NCBI GenBank assembly: GCA_964563135.1
Contig: CAZLWV010000011.1
Location: forward strand, 16,555 to 80,554
DNA length: 64,000 bases
Reading direction: 5' to 3'
Origin: JAAYAY01 sp964563135
GTDB lineage: Bacteria > Planctomycetota > Planctomycetia > Pirellulales > Thermoguttaceae
In this document: in pieces, positions 1 through 11,783 of the stretch
Numbering within the stretch: the first letter of the stretch is position 1
How the letters are laid out: each line of letters starts with the position of its first letter
Made by a program: the position numbers and the translations under genes
Notes under the pieces: model-generated
What the model was told of the DNA's origin: nothing
The model's database searches: none
The model's input: the letters and a program-made list of their open reading frames with translations, nothing else

Positions 1-1917
1 TTCATGGATCGCCCTCTCGAGCATCCTGAACTGCAGACGCCGACCGGAAAGACGATCGCGATTCCCATCCCCGTGCCGCTCGTTCCTGCAGCCACCGTCG
101 AGCATGCCACCGGCCGCCTTGTCGTCTACGCTCCGGAATCGCTTCGTGTCAACCCGGTCGAGGCCACGGCCTTGCGCTCCGTTTCAGCCGACGAAGCCCT
201 GGCCGGAATGGTGTCGACTCGGGGTGATGCGAGGGGCGTGCTTGCCTATGTGTTTGGCGCAGAGTCGCCTTCGTTGTCCGTCGAGGCCGAACGGCGAACA
301 TCTCAGGTCACGGTGCGGCAACTGCTGGTGGCCCGCATCGAGGACGGAGTGACAACCTGCGATCTCAGCCTCTTCTACGACGTTCTCTACAGCAGCGTCA
401 AGTCGTTGCGCATCGACGTCCCCGAAAACGTGGCCAGCCTGCTGCACATCAAGTCGAAAGGTTTTCGCGAGCAGGTGATCGATCCGGCCCCCCAAGATCT
501 CACGGCCGGTTGCGTCGCCTGGAGCCTGACCGGCGGCACGGAACTCCTCGGCTCGGGGCGGATTGACCTTACCTGGGAAGACAAGATGGACAAACTGGAG
601 GCGGGCAGCAGCGTTTCCATCGCCGTCCCGCGGGTCCGGCCCATGGGAGTCGATCGCGCCTGGGGGCAGATCGTGCTCACCAAGGCCGAGACCATCGACC
701 TCAGCGAGTCCGACACGATGTCAGGCCTCCGTCCCATCGATCCGCAACGCGATCTGATGGACAGCCTCAAAATCGACGGCGCCGTGCGGGCTTACGAATT
801 TCACGACGACTGGGAGTTCCAGGTCACCGCCACCCGCTACGACCTGGAAGACATCAAGCAGACGAGCATTCCCAAATCGCTCCTGCGGATGGTCGTTATG
901 CGGTCGGGCAAGACATCTGTCCAGGCCCTCTACCGCATCCGCAGTGCCGATCAACGCCTGGAACTGCAGATGCCCGAGGGGGCCGAATTCGACGCCGATC
1001 CGCGGATCGATGGTCGTCCCGTGACCATGGAAATGGGCAAGGATCGGACCTACTTCATACCGCTTCTGAAAACCCGCGAAGAACAGACATTCCTGCTGGA
1101 ACTGCGCTGCACACTCTCCGACCCGCGGCTGCCGATTGCATGGCCCGTGTTTCCCACGCAGCCGGCGGTCCAGAAGGTGTATCTGTGTCTGTATTTGCCC
1201 GAGGAGGTCAATCTGCTCGATACCAGCGGACCGTGGACTCGGGAGTTTCGCTGGGCAATCAACGGAAAGGGCGACTTCGAACCCCTCAACGCCATGGTCG
1301 TGGGCAGCGATACGGTGGGCACCTGGCCGGCGGGCCTGGTCGATGCCCGCTCCATACCTCCCAGCCGGCGAAACGATGCAGTTGCCGGCCGGTTGCTCGC
1401 CTGGGTCACCCAGTCCGCAGAGCCTCCCGAGAGTTTTGCCACCGACGGTCAGTTGTTCGTCTTCTCGGCCCTCCAGCCGGGTAGCCCGATCGACGATGGA
1501 CTTCGACTCTACCGGCTCCATCGAGGCTATGTGGAGACGGCCGTGGTGGTTGTGGCCGTGGTGCTCGGCTTGCTCCTGTTGCCGATGGGCTGCTCGCGAC
1601 GAGCGTTCGTCCTGGGCGTTCTGGCTGTTGCCATGGTCTTCTGCGCAATCTACTGGCCGCTGGCAATCTGGAATCTGTGCGACCTGACTCTCGGCCTGCC
1701 GCTTCTGATGGTTGCCGGTGTCTGGTTCATCCAGTTCGTCGTCTGGAGGCTGCCCCATCGCGTTCACCAATGGCAAGTCCGCAAATCGGTGAACGAACCG
1801 GCTCCCGCGGGCGATATGGTCGCCGGCAGCCAAGTTGCAGACCAGCCGCCGCCGGCAGAACCGGCCCCGCCGGGCCAGTCCGAAGGTTCTTCGGAAGGAG
1901 GACGCAACGATGGCTAG
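1..1917 (+). CDS. Large membrane-anchored protein of unknown function (5' partial)
   Basis: The reading frame is open to the left edge and the first residues look like the middle of a protein, so the true start is probably outside the window. About 500 residues are beta-rich and extracytoplasmic in character. Three hydrophobic segments follow at about residues 511-530, 535-558 and 562-585 (numbering from the ATG at position 4), and then a Pro/Ala/Gln/Gly-rich hydrophilic tail. The tail overlaps the start of the next gene by 8 bp (ATGGCTAG), so the two genes are almost certainly co-transcribed. Style and composition resemble the next protein, and it may be a diverged relative. I recognise no catalytic motif. 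The function is unknown; a large surface or envelope protein is the best description. Confidence 0.75.
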   Translation, partial: FMDRPLEHPELQTPTGKTIAIPIPVPLVPAATVEHATGRLVVYAPESLRVNPVEATALRSVSADEALAGMVSTRGDARGVLAYVFGAESPSLSVEAERRTSQVTVRQLLVARIEDGVTTCDLSLFYDVLYSSVKSLRIDVPENVASLLHIKSKGFREQVIDPAPQDLTAGCVAWSLTGGTELLGSGRIDLTWEDKMDKLEAGSSVSIAVPRVRPMGVDRAWGQIVLTKAETIDLSESDTMSGLRPIDPQRDLMDSLKIDGAVRAYEFHDDWEFQVTATRYDLEDIKQTSIPKSLLRMVVMRSGKTSVQALYRIRSADQRLELQMPEGAEFDADPRIDGRPVTMEMGKDRTYFIPLLKTREEQTFLLELRCTLSDPRLPIAWPVFPTQPAVQKVYLCLYLPEEVNLLDTSGPWTREFRWAINGKGDFEPLNAMVVGSDTVGTWPAGLVDARSIPPSRRNDAVAGRLLAWVTQSAEPPESFATDGQLFVFSALQPGSPIDDGLRLYRLHRGYVETAVVVVAVVLGLLLLPMGCSRRAFVLGVLAVAMVFCAIYWPLAIWNLCDLTLGLPLLMVAGVWFIQFVVWRLPHRVHQWQVRKSVNEPAPAGDMVAGSQVADQPPPAEPAPPGQSEGSSEGGRNDG

Positions 1918-4900
1918 ATCTGCGATCCTCGCCTTGCTGCTGGCAATGGCGGCAACCGGTCTCTGCCTTGATGCCGCAGAACCCGTCGAGAAACCGCCCC
2001 TGGTGCGGGAACTCTTCGTTCCCGAGGCCGATCTGGATTCGCTCCTGGAGGGCCAGCCGGAACGGATGCTCCTGACCCGCAACGAGTACGAAGAACTGCT
2101 GGCCAAGGCCCGAAAGAGCCCCGAGAAGCACGCTCCACAGAAGGCCCTGGTGCTCGCTGCCGATTACACGGCGACAGTGGAACAGGGGCGTGCGCGTCTG
2201 GTGGGCAAGCTCGAAATCGAGGTTCTCGAGGAAGGACTTTGGGCTGTTCCGCTCAACCTGTCGGGACTGGGCATCCGGCGGGCCAGTCTCGACCAGCGCG
2301 CCGCGCCGCTGGCTCGTTCGGCAGGCGACGGGTTGACTCTGTTTGTGGAGGGCGTTGGACGGCATCTTCTCCTGCTGGAAATGGTAGCTCCCATGGCCAC
2401 CGGCGCCGCCCGGCAGCGTCTGACGCTGCGGCTGCCCGACGCACCGGTTTCGCGGATGCATCTGACCGTCCCCGGCGATGTCGAGGTCAAGAGTGGCGCC
2501 AGCGTGGCCGATCGCGTGGTCGACGAGCAGGCCGGCACGACGCATTTCGAACTGCCCGTGGCGTCGGGAACCCTGGATCTGGACCTGTCCCTCAACAGTC
2601 GACTGCTGCGCCAGGACCATTGTGGCGCGGAGCGTGCTCGTCGACGAGATCACCGAAGCCTACGAACGCCTCCACGCAACCATCTCGCTGGGCGTGCTTC
2701 ATCGGGCGGTGGAGCGGTTCGAGTTCGGCTTGCCCGACGGATTCGAGATCACCGACGTTGCCACTCCCCAACTCGCCCGTTGGGCGGTCGTTTCCCCCCA
2801 CGGACGCCGGGTCCTCGAGGTCTACCTGCGCGAACCGGCGACCGAGTCGGTTGTTCTCACTCTTTCCGCAATTCGAACCAATACCGACCTCGCCGGCTGG
2901 CAGCTCTCGCGATTCGTTCCGCTCGGCGTCATGGCGGAGTCCGCAGTCGTGGGACTGCTGGTCGACCAGCGGCTCATGGCCGAAAAGGTGGCATCCGACG
3001 GGCTGATCCCGATCGATACGGCCGTCCTGCGACGGGCGATTCCCGAGACCGTCCTTCAGGCGGCCCCGGGGGCACCGGCGGTGCGTCCCATCGTTGCCTG
3101 GTATGCTCCGCGAGGAGAATTCGCAGTGTCGGCGCGTTTTGTCAAACCCCCTGCAGAAGTGGCCGTGATGACCAACCTCCTGCTCGTTCTCCAGGACCAG
3201 CGCCAGCGAGTCCAGGGCGGATTCCTTCTCCGGCCGGAGGCCGAGCCTCTGTTCGAAACCGAGATCGATGTCCCGCCGTCGTGGCGAGTGACGAGTGTTA
3301 CCGGCCCGGAGCAAGAGAGCCTGCCGTACGAATGCTACGGTGCCCTTGCCGAAGCAGGCCGGGTGAAGGTGCGTCTCCCCCGCGGCGTCCATCCCAACCA
3401 GGAGTATCGGATCTACTTCGAAGCCGAGTCGGTGCCTTCCGGTTGGCTTGGCGAGTGGACGACGCAGAACCTCCAGTTTCCGCGTTTTCTCGTCCGCGGT
3501 GCCGGTTCGGATATCGGCGCGATCGCCGTCGATGCCCAGGACGACATGGTTGCACAGCCGGAGCCGGACAAGGCAGAACGCCTTTCCATCCTCGGCAAGG
3601 AAGACAAGGCCAGACACCTGGCCGGAGTGGCGACCGATCTCGCGTACCGCTACGAGAGTCCTGAGTATCGGCTGCCGCTGGTTGTGCGCCGGACCTCGCC
3701 GCGCATCACGGCCCACACGTTCTCGTTCCTGCGGGTTGAACCCGACGCCCTGGTCGCCCACTATGAACTGGTCTACGATGTGGAGGAAGCCCGGACACGC
3801 ACACTGTCGCTGTTGTTGCCGGCCGGCACGCCTGAGACGGTTGCGATCCGCGGACTGGACGGCCTTGGACTGAAGGAGTATGTGTCGTCGCTCGACAACG
3901 GCAGCCGCCGCTGGCACGTGCTGCTGGCCGAACCGCGGGCCGGGGGACTCCGGTTGGCGGTTGACTTCTACCAGCCGCGGGTCATCGAAAACCAGCAGGG
4001 CGTGGAACTGCCGATTGCCCTGGCCGACGGCGTGATCTGGCAATCCGGCCATCTTGCGGTGGAAGGAGATGCGGAACTGGAGGTGTCGGTGGCCGTGGCC
4101 CCCCCAGTCCGCCGCTGCGACGTGGGAGAACTCGTCGAGGCCCAGTACCAGCCGGGTCAGAGACTCCTGGGTGTGTTTGCCTTTGCCGACCGCCCCGGGG
4201 CCGTGAAGCTCGACGTTGTCCGGCGCGAGGGCCATAGCCTCTGTGGCGCCGTCGTTCATCGAACCCGCCTCGCCAGCCGCCTTTCCGCCGCCGGAATCTG
4301 CCAGACCGAGGCCGACTTCCAGATGCTGACCAAGGTCTCGCTTATCGAGGTCGCATTGCCCCCGAAAGCGGAACTCTGGTCCGGCACCGTCAACGGCGAG
4401 CCGATCCGGCCCCAAAAAGAGGGCGACTGCTGGCTGATCAACCTGCCGGCTACGCAGGAGGGGCAGACCGTCGCGCTCCACCTGGTCTACGAGATGTCCG
4501 TAGGGGCGATCGCTCTTCACGACGCCGTCAATATGGATGCGCCTCAGTTGCGGTTTCGCGGACATGACGGCCAGCCGGGCCCCTTGGTCCCCATCGCCGA
4601 CTTCCAGTGGGATCTCTATCCTCCGACCGGTTGCACGGTCCTCGATTCCAGCGGGACCGTGATCTGGCAGCCCGAGCGGCCGGAGCCGGCCATCTGGATC
4701 CTGGCCAAGGGCTTGGGCGGCTTCTTGTTTGGCTCGCCGTTTCTTGTTGCCAGGAGAGCCCGTAGCGCGCAGACGAATTGGCGGCCATCCGTGTCAGTGC
4801 CCGCCTCGAGCGATCACGCCACGCAGTCCGCAGCCGCCGGGATTCCGGCAATGCCGGGCGCGCCAGCCGCAGACAAGGATCTCTCCGACAGCCTGAAACT

Positions 4901-7900
4901 GGAGGAAATGGATGCTGTCGTCTCGGCGGAGCAGTCCAAGCCTGAGACCCCCCGGCCCGCCGCTGCGGTGTCGCCCCCCCAGGCTGCGCCGGCGCCGCTG
5001 GTGCCGCCGTCCGATACTCGAGGCGATGCCGCCGCAGCGCGGCAACCTGTTCCGCAGCGCCGTGGATTCAAGGGCGCAGGCGCGCTGCCGATCGCACTTC
5101 AAGGCGGAGCCGCCGACGAGGATCCTCCTGTCACATTCCGGAGCCTGGGAACTGCGCCCCGTCTGGCCGTCGCGATGGCCGATGGGCGAAGGCTCGCCGG
5201 GCTGGGTTGGGGTATCGGCCTGCTGGTGGCGTTTGCGGGAGTCTGCCTGACGACGGCACCCGTTCGCCGCAAGGCTGGCTGCGTTCTTGCGGTGATCGGC
5301 CTCGGATCGCTGATCCCTCTGCTCGATCAGGTATTTCCCTTCCTGCCCGACATGAGCGCCACGCTCGCACCGGCCAATGCAGCGGTCTATGCCGCCGGAT
5401 TGCTCCTCCCCTACTACCTCTTGGCCGGTTTTGTACGCTGGTTTGCCCGCGTGGCCCGATTCCTTCTCAAAGGGCGTGTTCGCCTCGTCACGGCCGCTTC
5501 ACTTCTCATGTTGAGCCTGCCCTGGGGTTCGAGCGTTGCCTCGGCCCAACCTCCGGCAGTAGCGCCCTATGTGGTCGAAATCGTCGACCCGCTGCCGCCT
5601 GTGGCGATTCCCGCCGACGCCGTCGTGATCCCCTACGATGCCACCAGGAAGACCGGTCTGGACCGGGCCGAACGGATTCTCGTGCCCTATGCCAGATACG
5701 TCGAGTTGTGGGATCTCGCGTACCCCGACAGGAAAAGAACCTCCCTCCCGCCGCCGGCGTCCTACTCGCCGGCCGGTGTTGCCTACCAGACCACGCTGGT
5801 CGATGAGAAAGACCTCCTGGTCGACGGACGGATGGAAATCGACGTTTTTGCCGAAACCCGGATCGAAATCCCCTTGGGGCTCGAAAACGGCGTACTGACT
5901 CGTGCCGATCTCGACGGTGCACCGGCAAGACTCAGCATACCGGTGGTCGCAGCAGCGGCCCCCGACACAGCGCCGGTCCCGTCGGCCGCCCCCGTCCAGC
6001 AGGCCCTGCCCGAACCGCAGACGGCCGCCGTGAAAGCCCCAGCATCCATCGTCCTGCTCCACGTCGAAGGCAAGGGGCGTCACGTCCTCGAGTTCGCTGT
6101 GCGCATGCGGCTCGAGCGGCGCGGCGGTTGGCGGGCGGTGCAATGCCGGCTGCCGGTGGCTCCTGCCGCGGCCATCGAGATCCAAGTGCCTCTACCCCAG
6201 ACCGAAGTGCTCCTCCAGAACGTCGATGACCACGCCGGTCACAAGACGGAAAAGGCCGACGAACGGATCCACACGGCGTTGGGGCCCGACGGAATCCTCA
6301 GCCTCCAGTGGCGGCCGACCGTCGCCGAGGGCGTTGTCGACCATAGTCTGACCGCGGAATCGGACGCCATGCTCGACGTCCAGGAAGACGGGGTGCGTCT
6401 GGCCTGGCACCTGCAACTCGAGTTCGGACGCTCCCGGCACGAGCAGTTCTCGCTCCGTGTGCCGAAGGAATACCTGGTTGAACGGATCGACGGCACGAAC
6501 GTGCGAGGCTGGGAAATTGAAAAACAGGCCGCGGAAAGCAAGCTGACGGTCACCCTGTTGAAGACGGCCGAGCAGCGCGAGGAGTTCACGGTACGCCTGT
6601 GGCTCGCCCAGGCCATCGGGGGACAGGCCCCTCTGCGGTTCGCGTCGCCTGTGGTGCGGGTCGACGGGGCGGCCCTGCACCAGGGACGGATCACGATCCG
6701 GCGCAGCCCGCTGCTCGACCTTCGCGTGGAAGGTGCCAACGGAGCCACACGGACCGACGTGCCGGAAAACGCCGCCAAGAAGGAGCTGGCAACGCAGGAG
6801 AGTCCCCTCGGAATCCGCCCATTCCAGACCTATCGGTTCGGAGCCACCGACTACGAAATCCGCCTGGCGGCCCAGGCGGTCGACCCGAGAATCACCGCCA
6901 GCCTGCAATCGGTGCTCCGGATCACCCAGTACGAGCGGCTCCTGGAATGCCGCGTTCGCTACGCCGTTTCGGACCGCAAGCTCTATCGCGTCGAGATCCT
7001 CCTGCCCGAGGCGTTCCAGCTCCAGGACGTATCCCTCTCCGGCCAGTTCGAATGGTCGGTAACCGACCACGGCGGACGCCCGAAACTCACGCTGCTGCTC
7101 GGATCGGGGCAGGAGGGAGACGTCACGATCGTATTCGAAGGCCGCCTGCCCCGCGAGGAGGCCGGCAAGGATGTGGCAATTCCCAACGTGCAGATCCTCG
7201 GCGTGCCCTTCAGTCCCGGGCAGATGGCCGTCCAGGTAGATCCTGCCTACGATGTGGCTGCCAGGGACCTGGCCGGCTGCAGCACGATCCTCCTCGACCA
7301 GATCGCCGGTTGGGTGTCGAAGGACCAGCAGCACGTCACTGCCCTGGCGCTCCTCCAGACCCGGGCCGACTACTCGGGCATCCTGCGGCTCAGCCAGCGC
7401 CGGCCCGACGTTCAATGCCAGACCATCACCAACATCTGTATGACCGACCGGGCCTTGAAGGAGACGATCTTCCTTGACTATCGCATCGAACATGCCGGTG
7501 TGCGCGAAATCTCGTTGGTTCTCCCCTCGTGGATGGCCGATGCGCGGGTCAGTGTCCCCATGCTCCGCCAGAAGACGATCCGGCCGGAAGGGGAAGGCCC
7601 CAATCCGCCGCTGCGTTTTCAGTTGGAGCTGCAGGACGAGGTCATGGGCGAGCTGCGTGTTCTGGTCGAAAACGACCGCACGCTTCAAACGGCAGTCGAT
7701 CTCGAGGCTCCGATTCCGCAGGTGATCAAGGGCGATTCCTTCGATGCGTTCTCCGTGCGCCAGTTCGTCACCCTGGAAAAGGCCGGACTCGACGACATCC
7801 AGTGGGAGAAAGATGCCTCCTCCGGCCTCCAACCGATCAAACGCCAGCAGGGCCAGTGGGCCCATCTGGCCAGTATCCTGAAAGAAGGATTCACCGAGGC

Positions 7901-9773
7901 CTTCCTGGTCGCCGATGGCCGGCCCTCGCCCCGGCTTGTCTTCCGCGCCAGGCGTTTTGAAGCCCGTCGCACGACCGATGCTCGCATCGGCATGGCGGAA
8001 ACCCGCTTGGTCCTCGACGGCTCCGGGGCCTACCGGGCTGAACAGCTCTACTGGATCGACAACAAGACGGAGCAGTATCTGGAAATCAGCATGCCCCAGG
8101 GGGCCGATCTCTGGACGGCCCAACTCTGGACGTTTGCGGCTTGGACGGCGCACGAAGACGGCGCGCCGGCGGCCGGCGAGCCGGTCAAACCCACCCGTGC
8201 CCCCGCGTCGGCCGGTCCCGGGCGGATCCGCATCCCGCTGGTCAAGACCGCCGAGGGCGATTCCGACTACGTGATCCGTCTCCAATATGGAGGAACAATC
8301 GACAAGCTGGCAACCCTCACCCGCTTCGATCTCCCTTTCATTCAGCCTCTGGGCATCAAGGTCGACGAGAGCCACGTTCGGCTCTATTTGCCCGAGACGC
8401 ATTGGTTCGATTTCGACGATACGATGTCCCGCGTCGACGAAGAGGGAGACCTGCTGGCCGGCCGTTGGGCCTACAAGACGCGGCAACTCGAGAAGTTCAG
8501 CAACGTCCTGCGCGAAGGGAATCCCTATGCCCAGGCGCGGGCCCTCAACAGCGTCAACGTCTTGAATGCCATCCGGACGGATGTCGGCGAGTATGGGGCA
8601 AATGCCAGGTTCCGGGAGGAGGAACGTCGGAATCAGGCCGTTTCCATGGAGGTGCAGAAGGCTGCCGAGAGAGTGCAGGAGTCTCTGCAGCAGACGGCGG
8701 TCTTCGACAATCGCGACCGTCTGAGGCAGCAGGTCGACGCCCAGTCCAACTACTTCGCCAAGAACGTGGTCCAGGGGCTGGAAAGCAACTTCAAGGCCGA
8801 CCGGTCGATTGCAGGCACAGCGCCCGCCGCGGCCCCGCCGGAACTCGGCAGTTTCAACACCAGGTGGCTCGATCAGAGCAGGCTCAGTAGTGCGGCCACT
8901 GTCGCAACCGATCAGGCCGCTGAGAAGGAGGCGTCCCCGATGCCTGCTCAGCCCCAGGGCCAGGCCAGGATCGCCGAACGAAGCCAACGAGCCGAGGGCC
9001 GGGACAAGACGGTTGAAGGCGAGATCGGGCCTGGGGTTTCGCAAAAGAAAACGCCGGCCGTCGTGGCCCCGAACACGATCGACGAGGCTTCCCTGCCGGT
9101 CGTCGGTGCGGTCGCTGCCGACCAGGGAGAGAAACAGCGCAAGGCCGTTGCCAGGTACCAGGCCCGTCATATGGAGCAGCAGCAGGCTCTCGCCCGGCCG
9201 GGATATGTCGCTCAGCAAAGCGCCCAGGGCCAAGCCGGGGGCGGCGCCTTCGGCTACCGGGAGCAGCTCCCGGCCATCGGCCAGCCTGCCGCCACGTCCC
9301 AGTCCGAGATGGCCGGTACCTTGGCCTCCATGCGACAGCCGTCGCAGCCGCAGGTGGGAAGCGGCACGGCCGCCCCGCTGCCCGCAGGCTTGGCCAGCCT
9401 CGACGTCAGTTTCCCCTTCCGGGGACGGGAATACAGGTTCATGACTCCCCAGGGCGACGTCCGGATTACGGGTCGCGCTTTTGCGACCCAGACCGTCGAC
9501 GGACTGGTCCAGGTGATTGCCATCCTGCTGATCCTCGCCGCCGCGGCCTGCGCGATCCGCTTGGGCACTCGAGGCCGTCTGAACTGGTGGATCGGCCGCG
9601 CCGGGTCCACTTGGCTGATCCTGATCGGCCTCCTGGCCCTGCTCTGCCTCCCGGTGATCGGCATGATTGCCCTCCTCGGCGGCGTGATGGTCAAAGTGAA
9701 CCGCTTCACCTCGCCGCAGACCATCGCTGCATCGCCGTTTGTCGCACGCGAGGAGTCACGATCCTGCGGTTGA
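1910..9773 (+). CDS. Giant exported membrane protein with internal duplication; frameshift near 2615
   Basis: The start is ATG 1910, with a GGAGGAC ribosome site at 1897-1903 and a signal peptide (MARSAILALLLAMAATGLCL). The product would be about 2,620 residues, but the frame breaks near 2611-2618. Before this point the sequence reads ...LSLNSRLLRQ; beyond it the protein continues one frame over as TIVARSVLVDE... and stays open to 9773. Removing one base from CCAGGACC restores a smooth reading. Around nt 5200-5550 there are several membrane segments, then a second signal-peptide-like stretch (LVTAASLLMLSLPWGSSVASA). After it the protein restarts with features like its own N-terminus (VPYARYVELW, then a beta domain), which points to an ancestral duplication and fusion. 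The last ~90 residues hold further membrane segments. A Gln/Ala-rich low-complexity region lies at nt ~8600-9400. The function is unknown. The break may be a sequencing error, a real mutation or programmed frameshifting. Confidence 0.8.
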
Positions 9774-9826
9774 CCTGGATCCTCCGACTGTCATGTCCCA
9801 GACGAGGGGACGACTGCCGGCCGCCA

Positions 9827-10774
9827 TTACTGGCTCGCGGGGGACTCTCTGGCCAGAAACTGCTCGATCTCCGTGCGGCAGGGAATCCCTGCCTGTCCCC
9901 CCTCGTGCGCCGCTTTGATCGCCGCCGCCGCAGTCGCCAGGCGGATGCACTCCCGCACGTGAAGTTGCTGCGAAAGCGCGGCCGCATACACGCCGTGGAA
10001 CACATCCCCGCAGCCCGTCGTGTCGACCGCCGCGACGGCGATCGACGGCTGATGGCAGATTCTTTCCCCATCCGATTCCACGCAATAGAAACAGCCAGCC
10101 GCTCCGCAGGTAACCGCCGTGAGCTGGCGGTGGCCCGCAGCCAAAGCCGTCACCGCTTCTGCCGGATCCCGGCGGCCGGTTACTTCTGCGGCAAATCGGG
10201 CCGATACGATCAGGTGGTCCACCAGTTCCAGCAATTCCTCGAACGGCGGTTCTCCGGTTCGCTCAAAATCGGCCACCACCGGGTGATCGGCCTGGCGCGC
10301 CAGTCGCGCCGCCCGAAGGTTGCCTTCCATGCCGTGATGGTCGATCAGCAGCACTCCGCTGGCCCGCAGCAGGGAGGCCTCGGGCCCGGCGCGCGCGGCT
10401 CCCAGTTCCCCTTCCACCGAGGCGAAGATGGTGCGGGTCTTGGCGCTTTCGTCGACGACGATTGTCGAATGCGCCGGCCGGGCGCTCGCCGAAAAGGTCG
10501 CCCAGCGCGTCTGGATCCCTTCCGCTGCGAAACTGGCGATCACTTCGCGGGAAAGCTCGTCTTCTCCCAGCAGACCCGCGTAGGCCGTTCTGACTCCAAA
10601 CCGTGCCGCCGCCACCAGCGCGGTGCCCGTCTGGCCGCCGCATTGACGCCGCCGGCGCCGGACCCGCACCTTGCTCTCCGCTTCAGGGTAACGATCCACA
10701 TAGAGCAGGTCGTCGACGGCCACCGCCCCAAGGCCAAGCACGTCGATTGCCGGGGATGCGATGCGGTCAGACAT
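9827..10774 (-). CDS. PfkB-family carbohydrate kinase
   Basis: This is a 315-residue ribokinase-type sugar kinase that transfers phosphate from ATP to a sugar or sugar-acid hydroxyl. The N-terminal family signature is present (DVLGLGAVAVDDLLYVDRYP, with a GGQTGTALVAAARFG glycine region at ~46-60). The C-terminal signature DTTGCGDVFHG at 251-261 supplies the anion hole and the catalytic base Asp257. Length and domain order are normal for the family. Residues 37-44 form an unusual Arg run (KVRVRRRRRQ) before the glycine motif. The substrate cannot be read from the sequence. The gene lies convergent to the giant protein gene with only 53 bp between them, and 55 bp downstream of the esterase gene on the same strand, so the two may be co-transcribed. 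Confidence 0.9.
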   Translation of the reverse strand: MSDRIASPAIDVLGLGAVAVDDLLYVDRYPEAESKVRVRRRRRQCGGQTGTALVAAARFGVRTAYAGLLGEDELSREVIASFAAEGIQTRWATFSASARPAHSTIVVDESAKTRTIFASVEGELGAARAGPEASLLRASGVLLIDHHGMEGNLRAARLARQADHPVVADFERTGEPPFEELLELVDHLIVSARFAAEVTGRRDPAEAVTALAAGHRQLTAVTCGAAGCFYCVESDGERICHQPSIAVAAVDTTGCGDVFHGVYAAALSQQLHVRECIRLATAAAAIKAAHEGGQAGIPCRTEIEQFLARESPASQ

Positions 10775-10829
10775 CAGAATTCACACTAAACGCGAAACAG
10801 AACAGCGGCACCATGAATCGTCTGTCCCA

Positions 10830-11783
10830 TCACTTGCCGCATGCAGAGTCACGGCCCGCTGCAAACGCCTGCCGGAGCCTGCGGCAGACCTCGCGCTGGG
10901 CCGCATGGGCCTGGTCGAAGATGTCGGTTCGCCGGATGAAGGCGTGGATCATTCCATCGTAGCGTGTGAGGCTCGTGGGTACACCCGCTTCCTGGAGACG
11001 CCGCGCATAACTCTCCCCCTCGTCGCGCAAGGGATCCAGTTCGGCGGTGATCACCAGCGCCGCGGGGAGCCCCGAAAGGTCCTCCGCCTTCAGTGGCGAC
11101 GCATAGGGATGCAGCATGTCGGCCTCCGAGTCGACATAGCACTTCCAGAACCACTGCATCGTGCTCCGCGTGAGCAGGCATCCTTCGGCGTTCTCTCGGT
11201 AGGAAGGCGTTTCAAAATCGCAGTCGGTGACCGGATACACCAGGATCTGGCAGACGGGCATCGATGCCTGGCGGTCTCTGGCCATCAGGCAGGCGACCGT
11301 CGCCAGATTGGCGCCGGCGCTATCGCCTCCTACGGCAATCCGCCGCGCGTCGATCCCCAGTTCTTCGGCATGGTTGCTCACCCATTGCGTGGCGGCAAAA
11401 GCATCCTCAGCGGCGGCCGGGAACTTGTGTTCCGGCGCCAGGCGGTAACCGACCGAAACCACCGCGCATCCAGCCCCGTGCACGATCTCCGTGCACAGTC
11501 TCTCGTGCGTGGGAATATCGCCCAGCACCCATCCTCCTCCATGCAGGTAGACCAGGGCAGGGTGGCAACCGGCGCGATCCGGCCGGTAGAGACGCAAGGC
11601 AATCGTGCCCCCCGCCCCCGGAATAGCGAGGTCACGAATCTCGGCTACCTCCAAGGCCGGTCCGATCAGCTCGGAACTGGCGGCCGATGCCGCCCGAGCC
11701 TCCGCGACGCCCACAACTTCAAACGGCGCCGCCCCGAGAGCGGTAAGCGTCTGGAGGAATTGCTGGACCTGCGGATCGAGCAT
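10830..11783 (-). CDS. Alpha/beta hydrolase, hormone-sensitive-lipase (HSL) type esterase
   Basis: A 317-residue cytoplasmic alpha/beta hydrolase. It has the HSL-family oxyanion motif HGGGW (81-85) and the nucleophile elbow GGDSAG with Ser155. Asp250 (in ITAELDPLRDEG) and His280 (in MIHAF) complete the triad. Members hydrolyse esters of short to medium acyl chains; the natural substrate is not evident. The start was set at ATG 11783 because the family fold begins soon after it; the upstream extension in the same frame is Arg/Ser-rich and not protein-like. The gene ends 55 bp before the PfkB kinase on the same strand. No signal peptide is visible. Confidence 0.9.
   Translation of the reverse strand: MLDPQVQQFLQTLTALGAAPFEVVGVAEARAASAASSELIGPALEVAEIRDLAIPGAGGTIALRLYRPDRAGCHPALVYLHGGGWVLGDIPTHERLCTEIVHGAGCAVVSVGYRLAPEHKFPAAAEDAFAATQWVSNHAEELGIDARRIAVGGDSAGANLATVACLMARDRQASMPVCQILVYPVTDCDFETPSYRENAEGCLLTRSTMQWFWKCYVDSEADMLHPYASPLKAEDLSGLPAALVITAELDPLRDEGESYARRLQEAGVPTSLTRYDGMIHAFIRRTDIFDQAHAAQREVCRRLRQAFAAGRDSACGK

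Noticed and set aside
2631..3664. Continuation of the original frame after the frameshift in the giant gene
   Set aside because: Composition turns Arg/Gly/Ser-rich and non-protein-like at the shift, while the other frame continues the family.
6192..9233. 1,013-codon open frame on the minus strand inside the giant gene
   Set aside because: Antisense mirror of a high-GC coding region; no recognisable domain and the plus-strand reading is clearly protein-like.
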